Source of the DNA: Balanoglossus misakiensis
Taxonomy: Eukaryota > Hemichordata
Assembly: GCA_040954595.2 (NCBI GenBank)
Contig: JBECUI020000037.1
Span: 1-64,000, forward strand
Length of the DNA stretch: 64,000 nt
Direction: 5' to 3'
Shown here: in pieces, positions 57,337-64,000 of the stretch
Position numbering within the stretch: the first letter of the stretch is position 1
How the letters are laid out: every line of letters starts with the position of its first letter
Made by a program: the position numbers and the translations under genes
Notes under the pieces: generated by a model
What the model saw: the letters and a program-made list of their open reading frames with translations, nothing else
Databases searched by the model: none
What the model was told of the DNA's origin: nothing

Positions 57337-60300
57337 TTATGGTACTGTTACCGTAAGCGCCACGATCGGGTTCCGTGGCGTACTCTTGGGTTCATGGGCA
57401 TCAATGGTTTCTCCAGCAATGAGCACCTGTATCTTTACGGTATAGTCACCAGGTTGAACAAGGACAATATGTAAGATATTTCCGTCAGTAATGTAAAATT
57501 TATCATTGTTGCTTGTAAAATCATACGGTAAACTGTACGGTTGATCGATCAACTGACTTGCAAGGAAGTCGTTCTGTGGTGCAATGGTCAGTGAACTTTC
57601 TCGCGTGATGGTTGTCTGCGGTAATGTTATATACCATGGACCAAGGTCTTGACTAAAGGAGTTAGCCATGTATAACATTGAAGTCATATCGGTTACTTTT
57701 GATATATTCCAGTTGCCGATATTTCCATTAAATGCAGACGCCTGATAGAACATCGCAGCCATATTGGTTACATTTGATGTGTCCCAATGTTCCAAGTCCT
57801 GATTGAATGTAGACGCAAGTAAGAACATGGAACTCATATCGGTTACTTTTTCTGTGTTCCAGTCGCTGATATTTCCATTGAATGCAGACGCCTGATAGAA
57901 CATTGAAGCCATATTGGTTACCGAAGATGTATTCCAGCCGTTCAAGTTCTGATTGAATACAGATGCCAGATAGAACATGGAACTCATATCGGTTACATTT
58001 GATGTATCCCAGTTGCCGATATTTCCATTGAAGTTGCTTGCTCGAAAGAACATGGAACTCATATCAGTTACATTGGTGGTATTCCAGTCGTGTAAGTCTT
58101 GATTGAATGCAGATGCCTGATAAAACATGTACCCCATATTGGTTACATTTGATGTATTCCAGTTAAAGATGTCTCTATTAAAGGCGGTTGCAGAGGCGAA
58201 CATGTAACGCATATTGGTTACATTTGATGTATTCCAGTTGCTGATATCGCCATTGAAGGCGCTTGCAGAGGCGAACATTGCATTCATATTGGTTACATTT
58301 GATGTATCCCAGTTACTGATATCTCCATTGAAGGAGGATGCCCCATTAAACATTCCACTCATGTTTTTTACTTCTGAGAGATCGGGGGTGTCAGTTGCTA
58401 GCATAGTCATATTGCTTGCACCAGAAAATGCTGATTCCATACTGGTCCATTTTGCTGTGCCCCACTGATCAATAGACTTCAGTCGAGCTGCTATTTCTCT
58501 TGTCGTCGTTGTCAATGCTATTTGTTGAAAAGTACCCGTTATTTTGACTGTATATTCTCCTGCCCTCGCATAGGTATGGGAAACCGTGCCCCAATCCTCA
58601 TCTACTGTTCCATCGCCCCAAGATATCTCGTTGAGTGTTATATAGTCTCTCAGCGGGATTATTACACTTTGATTTGGTGCTGTTGTTTCCCACCTTGTTA
58701 TAAACAGCGATGAGCCGGTATTCTCTATTGTTATGGCGTCTGCTTCCGGCACTGTTGCCAATTCATTGCCTGCATTGTCGATAATATTCCCGGTATCGTC
58801 ATTGGTATACCAGATTGTTATCACTTCTTCAGGCTCCACTTCTCGTGACAGGGTCAAGAGAATTTCATTTGAATTTACTTGTGTTTCGACTGTGCTGACA
58901 CTCAGTGCTTCTGTACTGCTACTCGCAATGCCAAAATTACTGCCTTGTGCATCACCGCTGACAAATTCGGAAAAGCGAAGAAGAATTTTTTTCCCCACTG
59001 TTACGCTTTCCCCATCTGTAATTGTTGGGGCTTGGATATCGAGCACTGTCAGATCAGCTGTTGCCGAGAAGTCATTATCTGCGATGGAAATTGCACGAAT
59101 GGTTACTGGACCTGCAGCAAGTGTGGTTACCTGGATGCTGCCGTCGGGATTATCTGAAATTTCTGCTCTTGCCGGATTATCGTTTGTCCATCTTATGGAT
59201 CTTACTATATTTATACCGCTGACGGTTGCCCGAAGGGTTTGAACACTTCCAATCTGCATTGTCTGAAGATAGGGTGCTATTTCTATTCTGGCAACACCGT
59301 TACTCGAAAATTCTTTTGTTTCTGACCATATGGAGGTTAATGTCCGATCTGCGGTATTTTCAGACCGGATGCGTATCTGATACTGATCTGCACTTGCCAG
59401 ATCGGGCAGGGTCAGTTCTGTGTTTGCCGTTTCCATGGTTGGTGCATTGTTCCAGTGCTCTTCGCTCGGTATGGGCATGCTGGGGAGATAACGAATAGCA
59501 TAAAGGGGTGGTACAATATTTCCATCCTCGTCTAATCCTGCTTCTACTGCATTCCAGTTTAGCGTAAGAGTCTTAACAGTTATTTCAGTTTCATCTTTGA
59601 CAATTGTCAAAGGATCCACTGCTCCGGGTGCTTTACTTGCTACTGGTGCGGTGCTTATTGCTGTTTTGCTTGTGTTCCCGGTACTACTGATACTTTCTCC
59701 ATCTACTGCTTCTGATTGTATAACAACAAAATATGTTGTTGCCGGTTCTAAAAGAGTTCTGTCGGCTAATCGAGTTATCTGTACTTCATAGGGTGCAGGG
59801 GAAGAAGGGTGTATCGTGTGTACGAGATTCTCTTGTGCTGCAATGTTTGAGGCAGTCGCGTCTACTGATATGTAGACAAAGTAACGAGTGGGAAAGGCGT
59901 ATCCCTGATCGTCTCTGCCGGGCGATACGGCACTCCATCTCAGTGTGATCTTTCTTGCAGTAACTGATGAATCCAGAACTGCAGTACCAACATTCACTGG
60001 TAATGGTGGAGCAGTTGCTACTGGACCAAGCAGATCTATCGGTGTGCTGAGTTCGCTTCCTGCTTCATCTAACTGGGTAATAATGTTCACCCGATAGGTC
60101 TTGCTGGCATTCAAACCTCGTATGGTATAACGAATAAGACCGGATGCACTAGGAGTGATGTCTGCTACCGGTATGGTATATGGAGTTTCTTGCCCTGATT
60201 CATCTGTGAGACGAATGATGTAAGAATGTACTGAACGATTTACAGGGTATGCCTGTTGCCATTGAAGAGTAATGCTATCAGGTTGTGTTTCTATTACTTG

Positions 60301-60720
60301 TATGTTTGATACGGCAGAACCCGGAACCCCGGTTCCCAGTGGAGGGGATGATACTACTTCCGAGTAGGTATTTTCAATCATTATTTGTACTTCTACAGAG
60401 TAGTTGGTAGCATCAGCAAGAAGTGCCGTGGTGATGGTGTATTCAAGACCGGATCCAGTGGAAATAATAGTTGGATCATTAGCTTGTATGTTCTTTCCCC
60501 ATATTAGGACATTGTCAGCGGACTTGATGATAATATTATATGTATCTGGTGTACGTGCGGGGGGGATCCATGATATATGGATACTGTCATCAGCAATAAA
60601 GCGCACGGCTAGATCACTGATCGGGGGAACCTGCATACTATTGGTGCCAGCACTTCCACAAGAGAAACTAAACAGAACAACCAACAGTACCGCTGTACCC
60701 ACTAATAACCTAGTAGACAT
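57337..60720 (-). CDS. BspA-like surface lipoprotein 2
   Basis: About 1127 residues from the ATG at 60720 (GGAGGT upstream). Signal VGTAVLLVVLFSFSC with lipobox. Same domain order as protein 1: Fn3-like domains (DSITLQWQQAYPVNRSVHS), Big_2-like (IGSVQTLRATVSGI), SwmB-like (ILLTLSREVEPEEVITIW), WGDGTVDE PKD-like lead, then ten DUF285 units (about 57650-58370) and a closing domain. Its DUF285 units favour SNVTNM joints, whereas protein 1 has many SQVTDM and AEVSNM joints. The tail (GDYTVKIQVLIAG) differs from that of proteins 1 and 3. Confidence 0.85.
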   Translation of the reverse strand: MSTRLLVGTAVLLVVLFSFSCGSAGTNSMQVPPISDLAVRFIADDSIHISWIPPARTPDTYNIIIKSADNVLIWGKNIQANDPTIISTGSGLEYTITTALLADATNYSVEVQIMIENTYSEVVSSPPLGTGVPGSAVSNIQVIETQPDSITLQWQQAYPVNRSVHSYIIRLTDESGQETPYTIPVADITPSASGLIRYTIRGLNASKTYRVNIITQLDEAGSELSTPIDLLGPVATAPPLPVNVGTAVLDSSVTARKITLRWSAVSPGRDDQGYAFPTRYFVYISVDATASNIAAQENLVHTIHPSSPAPYEVQITRLADRTLLEPATTYFVVIQSEAVDGESISSTGNTSKTAISTAPVASKAPGAVDPLTIVKDETEITVKTLTLNWNAVEAGLDEDGNIVPPLYAIRYLPSMPIPSEEHWNNAPTMETANTELTLPDLASADQYQIRIRSENTADRTLTSIWSETKEFSSNGVARIEIAPYLQTMQIGSVQTLRATVSGINIVRSIRWTNDNPARAEISDNPDGSIQVTTLAAGPVTIRAISIADNDFSATADLTVLDIQAPTITDGESVTVGKKILLRFSEFVSGDAQGSNFGIASSSTEALSVSTVETQVNSNEILLTLSREVEPEEVITIWYTNDDTGNIIDNAGNELATVPEADAITIENTGSSLFITRWETTAPNQSVIIPLRDYITLNEISWGDGTVDEDWGTVSHTYARAGEYTVKITGTFQQIALTTTTREIAARLKSIDQWGTAKWTSMESAFSGASNMTMLATDTPDLSEVKNMSGMFNGASSFNGDISNWDTSNVTNMNAMFASASAFNGDISNWNTSNVTNMRYMFASATAFNRDIFNWNTSNVTNMGYMFYQASAFNQDLHDWNTTNVTDMSSMFFRASNFNGNIGNWDTSNVTDMSSMFYLASVFNQNLNGWNTSSVTNMASMFYQASAFNGNISDWNTEKVTDMSSMFLLASTFNQDLEHWDTSNVTNMAAMFYQASAFNGNIGNWNISKVTDMTSMLYMANSFSQDLGPWYITLPQTTITRESSLTIAPQNDFLASQLIDQPYSLPYDFTSNNDKFYITDGNILHIVLVQPGDYTVKIQVLIAGETIDAHEPKSTPRNPIVALTVTVP

Positions 60721-60750
60721 ATGACCTCCACAAAGAATCCGTATACTATA

Positions 60751-60779
60751 TATATATGCAATAATTACAGAAAAGTCAA
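60751..60779 (-). promoter_or_regulatory. promoter of BspA-like gene 2
   Basis: Minus strand TTGACT (60774-60779), 17 nt, TATATA (60751-60756), followed by TATAGTATAC and GGAGGT as in gene 1. Confidence 0.55.
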
Positions 60780-60860
60780 GAGGATTTTTTGGAGTTTGTC
60801 TCAATAGCAATGTCAGACACAAAGTAGCAAATGTATACGCCCGCTGCTATCTGGAACGTT

Positions 60861-63800
60861 CTACTGTACTGTGATAATAAACTCCACAATCGGATTCTGT
60901 GGCGTGCTGAAATCGGCGCTTGTTGTTTGTATTCTTATGGTATACTCACTGGCTCGAGTGCCATTATTGACATTCAAGGTTGTTCCGTCGGTAATGTTGA
61001 ACTTATCGTTGTCAGTTGTAGAATCGGGCGGCAGACTGTACTGTGGATTTTCCAGCTGTCCTGCAAGGACGTTATTCTGTGCAGTAATGGTTAATGGCAT
61101 GTCTACCGAGATGGGTGCCTGCGGTAATGTAATATACCATGGACCGAGGTTCTGACTGAAGGCGCTAGCACCAGAGAACATGAAATTCATATCGGTTACC
61201 TGAGATGTATCCCAACTACTCAAGTCTTGATTGAATGCGCTCGCCAACTGGAACATGGAATTCATATTGGTTACATTTGATGTATTCCAATTGCCGATAT
61301 TTCCATTAAAGCTGCGTGCACCAGAGAACATTGCCGTCATATTGGTTACCATAGTCGTATTCCAGTTGTTCAAGTCCTGATTGAACATGGATGCCGCAAG
61401 GAACATGGAAGCCATATTGCTTACCTTGGAGGTGTTCCAGTCGTTCAAGTTCTGATTGAATGCAGTTGCAAGGTAGAACATTGCCTTCATATTGGTTACT
61501 TGGGAGGTATCCCAGTTATTCAAGGGTTGATTAAATGCAGACGCATACAGGAACATGGAATCCATATTGCTTACCTTGGAGGTCTTCCAGTCGTTCAAGT
61601 CCTGATTGAATGTAGACGCATACAGGAACATGGAACTCATATTGGTTACATTTGATGTGTCCCAGTTGCCGATATTTCCATTGAAGCTACTTGCTCGGGC
61701 GAACATGGAACTCATATCTGCTACTCCTGAGAGATCGGGAATGTCGGTTGCTGCCATAGTCATGTTGCTTGCATTGGCAAATGCCGAATTCATACTAATC
61801 CATTTTGCTGTTCCCCACCGATCAATAGACTTCAGTCGTGCCGCTATTTCTTCTGTCGTATCCTCCAACCGTATCTGCTGAATACTATTCGTGATCTTGA
61901 CTGTATATTCGCCCGCTACTACATAGAGATGGTCTGCCGTACTTGAAAATTCTTCCACCGTTCCATCCCCCCAAGATATTTCATAGATTGCCGTACTATT
62001 TCCTACTGGAATTTCCACTGTTTGATTCGGTTCTGTTGTTTCCCACCTTGTTATAAAGAACGATGCGCTGGCATTTTCTATTGTAATGGCATCGGGTTCA
62101 GCCACTGTTTCTAATTCGTTGCCTGCATAGTCACGAATATTCCCAGATTCGTCATTGGTATACCAGATTGTTATCACTTCATTGGGGAGAATGGTTCGTG
62201 AGAGGGTCAGGATAATCCTGCGTGAGTCTACTTGTACTGCGGTTACACTCAGTAGTTCTGTACCACTACCTCCAATGCCGAAATTACTATCTCGTGCATT
62301 CCCTTGGATATCTTCGGAAAAGTAAAGCATTATTTTTTCTTCCGTTACTCCCGCTCTTCCCTCTGTGATCGTTGGAGCGCGGGTATCGATTACTGTCAAA
62401 TCGGCGATTACTTCCCGCATTTCCGTATAGTCTTCGAAATATACCTCCACTGATATTTTGTACTCTCCTGGTGTACTAATGACACCAGAAATGCTACCAA
62501 ATATATCTATTGTTATACTTGGTATATCTATAGTGATGCCATCTTTGGTTATTTCGGTAATGAAGAAAAAGGATCCAGTTGTGAAATCTCCCGTTCTTGT
62601 CGGGATTAGTTCAAATGCTTCTCCGTGCTCAACAGTTCTTCCGCTTCCATAACTCATTGTTCCGGTCAGTGGGGGCTGTACCTGTATTGTTAGCGATAGG
62701 GAATGACTGCCGGTATACCGTCCGATTGCTTCAACAACGATTGTAATCGGGTAGTCATCTACGGGCACTTCTGTTCCCACTGTTATAGTTCCACTATTGC
62801 TGTCTACCTGTATGGCGACAAGTGGTGGGGGAACAATGCTGTATTCCACAGTTATCTCGGAGGGAATATTTGTTAGCAATGGATACATGCCTCCTATGCC
62901 TGCGGGTACTGCATCGGAGGTATCATAAATTATGTAGTAGGATCTCAGGTCTATAGACAACTGTACTATTTTAATGATCCCCCGCCACTCAATAAATCCT
63001 GTATAATTTCCCGTAGCTGTTGCGCGTACCGTGACAGCATATTCGCCTGCAACGAGTCCTGCTGCGACCTGTATTCTTCCATCTTCGCTTAACGTTATTT
63101 CATTGGGAATCGTTACTATACTATAGCTGATCGGTATTATTGTAGGAATTGTACTTGTTACGGCATACTCTGCACTATTTCCATAGTCAATGGGAAAAAT
63201 TGTATAGGTTAGAGTATACGCATCTATTGATTGTCTTTCTGTGCTTATTGCTGTCTTGCTTGTGTAACTCGTACTACTCGTGGTTTCTCCATCTACTGCT
63301 TTTGATTGTATAACAATGAAATACCTTGTGCCCGGTGCCAACGGAGTGGCGTCTTTTAATTGCGTTATCTGCACTTCATATGGGCCTAGGGCAGAAGTGG
63401 GCAAGGTGTGCACAAGATTTTCTTGCACTGCAATATCCGAGATAGTTCCATCTACAGACGAGATGTAGACAGAGTAGCGGGTAGGAAGGGTATATCCCTG
63501 GGCGTTTCTACCGGGTGATACTGCATGCCATCTCAGTATGATATCTCTTGCAGTAACTGATGAAGTCAATGTTGCAATGCCGACATTCACTGGTATTCGT
63601 GGTGCTGTTGCTACTGGATTAGGCAGTTCTATCGGTGTGCTGCGCTGTGTTCCCGCTTCGTCCAACTGGGTAATAATTTTTACCCGATAGGACTGTCCAG
63701 AATGCAAATTTTGTATGGTATAACGAATAAGACCAGCTGCATCGGGAGTTAGGTCTGCTGCAGGTATGGAGTGAGGGATTTCTTGTCCCGATTCATCTGT

Positions 63801-64000
63801 GAGAAAAATGGTGTACGAGTGCACTGAATCGACTACAGGAGGGTTCCATTGGAGAGCAATGCTGTCGGGTTGAGTTTCTGTAGCTCGTATGTTTGATACG
63901 GCAGAACCGAGAATGCCGGTTTTCAGAGGAGGGGACGATACTATTGGCAAATAGCTGTTGCCAACCATTGCCTGTACTTCTACAGAGTAGCTGGTAGATG
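60861..64000 (-). CDS. BspA-like surface lipoprotein 3, 5' end outside the window
   Basis: The frame is open from the stop at 60861 to the window edge (over 1040 residues); the ATG at 63968 is internal, because upstream codons (TSYSVEVQA) continue the Fn3-like domain. After two or three Fn3-like domains comes a region not seen in proteins 1 and 2: MBG/cadherin-like repeats (LTYTIFPIDYGNSAEY, IVTIPNEITLSEDGRIQVAAG, GRYTGSHSLSLTIQVQ). SwmB-like, WGDGTVEE, eight DUF285 units (about 61160-61730) and a tail nearly identical to protein 1 (QNPIVEFIITVQ) follow. Confidence 0.85.
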   Translation of the reverse strand, partial: STSYSVEVQAMVGNSYLPIVSSPPLKTGILGSAVSNIRATETQPDSIALQWNPPVVDSVHSYTIFLTDESGQEIPHSIPAADLTPDAAGLIRYTIQNLHSGQSYRVKIITQLDEAGTQRSTPIELPNPVATAPRIPVNVGIATLTSSVTARDIILRWHAVSPGRNAQGYTLPTRYSVYISSVDGTISDIAVQENLVHTLPTSALGPYEVQITQLKDATPLAPGTRYFIVIQSKAVDGETTSSTSYTSKTAISTERQSIDAYTLTYTIFPIDYGNSAEYAVTSTIPTIIPISYSIVTIPNEITLSEDGRIQVAAGLVAGEYAVTVRATATGNYTGFIEWRGIIKIVQLSIDLRSYYIIYDTSDAVPAGIGGMYPLLTNIPSEITVEYSIVPPPLVAIQVDSNSGTITVGTEVPVDDYPITIVVEAIGRYTGSHSLSLTIQVQPPLTGTMSYGSGRTVEHGEAFELIPTRTGDFTTGSFFFITEITKDGITIDIPSITIDIFGSISGVISTPGEYKISVEVYFEDYTEMREVIADLTVIDTRAPTITEGRAGVTEEKIMLYFSEDIQGNARDSNFGIGGSGTELLSVTAVQVDSRRIILTLSRTILPNEVITIWYTNDESGNIRDYAGNELETVAEPDAITIENASASFFITRWETTEPNQTVEIPVGNSTAIYEISWGDGTVEEFSSTADHLYVVAGEYTVKITNSIQQIRLEDTTEEIAARLKSIDRWGTAKWISMNSAFANASNMTMAATDIPDLSGVADMSSMFARASSFNGNIGNWDTSNVTNMSSMFLYASTFNQDLNDWKTSKVSNMDSMFLYASAFNQPLNNWDTSQVTNMKAMFYLATAFNQNLNDWNTSKVSNMASMFLAASMFNQDLNNWNTTMVTNMTAMFSGARSFNGNIGNWNTSNVTNMNSMFQLASAFNQDLSSWDTSQVTDMNFMFSGASAFSQNLGPWYITLPQAPISVDMPLTITAQNNVLAGQLENPQYSLPPDSTTDNDKFNITDGTTLNVNNGTRASEYTIRIQTTSADFSTPQNPIVEFIITVQ

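Overview
The window looks like a chromosomal segment of a free-living or gut-associated spirochaete (Spirochaetota, Treponema/Spirochaeta-like) that degrades plant or algal beta-glycans. The reasons are a didermic envelope (many proteins ending as outer-membrane beta-barrels, many lipoproteins), a PnrA/BMP-type nucleoside ABC operon, several CUT1 and CUT2 sugar ABC systems, giant BspA-like (DUF285) surface lipoproteins, and a 23S-5S rRNA unit with no 16S gene beside it. Genus is an inference; nothing here fixes the species.

Layout. 1-3.7 kb (minus): remnant of a HerA-like ATPase, a small membrane protein, and a frameshifted BcgI/type IIG-like restriction-modification pair (nuclease-methylase followed by specificity subunit). 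4.0-14.3 kb (minus): a DUF1059 protein, then four paralogous two-gene cassettes, each an approx. 255-residue outer-membrane barrel followed by an S41-peptidase lipoprotein. In every cassette the two genes overlap by exactly 32 nt, and a TTGACT promoter sits only 7-13 nt before the barrel start codon. An ascorbate-type PTS operon (IIA-IIB-IIC) lies between cassettes 2 and 3. 14.4-20.7 kb (plus): BMP-type nucleoside transporter operon (binding protein, ATPase, two permeases) and a succinate-semialdehyde-type aldehyde dehydrogenase, each carrying one frameshift.

20.8-37.4 kb: a small membrane protein and a 1022-residue glycosidase fused to an outer-membrane barrel (minus). Then on the plus strand come a CBM-repeat lipoprotein, a GH16 laminarinase lipoprotein, an LplB/YtcP/YtcQ-type sugar transporter, a ribose-type transporter and a GH3 enzyme. 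37.5-38.9 kb: MATE efflux protein. 39.0-42.4 kb (minus): short repeats, 5S and 23S rRNA. 42.6-47.4 kb (minus): sugar ABC operon with a GH43 xylosidase. 47.4-50.7 kb (minus): GH12 lipoprotein with a (GGGGTD)n linker, a non-coding stretch with three approx. 108-nt tandem repeats, and a GH1 beta-glucosidase. 50.9-64 kb (minus): an unrecognised 648-residue protein and three tandem BspA-like lipoproteins, the last running off the window.

How it fits together: surface enzymes (GH12, GH16, the GH-barrel fusion) would cut beta-glucan or xylan outside the cell, ABC systems would import oligosaccharides, and GH1/GH3/GH43 would finish digestion inside. Frameshifts are very unevenly spread: about 30 single-base indels in the first 21 kb, two at 34-35 kb, and none recognised elsewhere. 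Frameshifted genes are therefore marked as pseudogenes, but a local sequence-quality problem is a live alternative.
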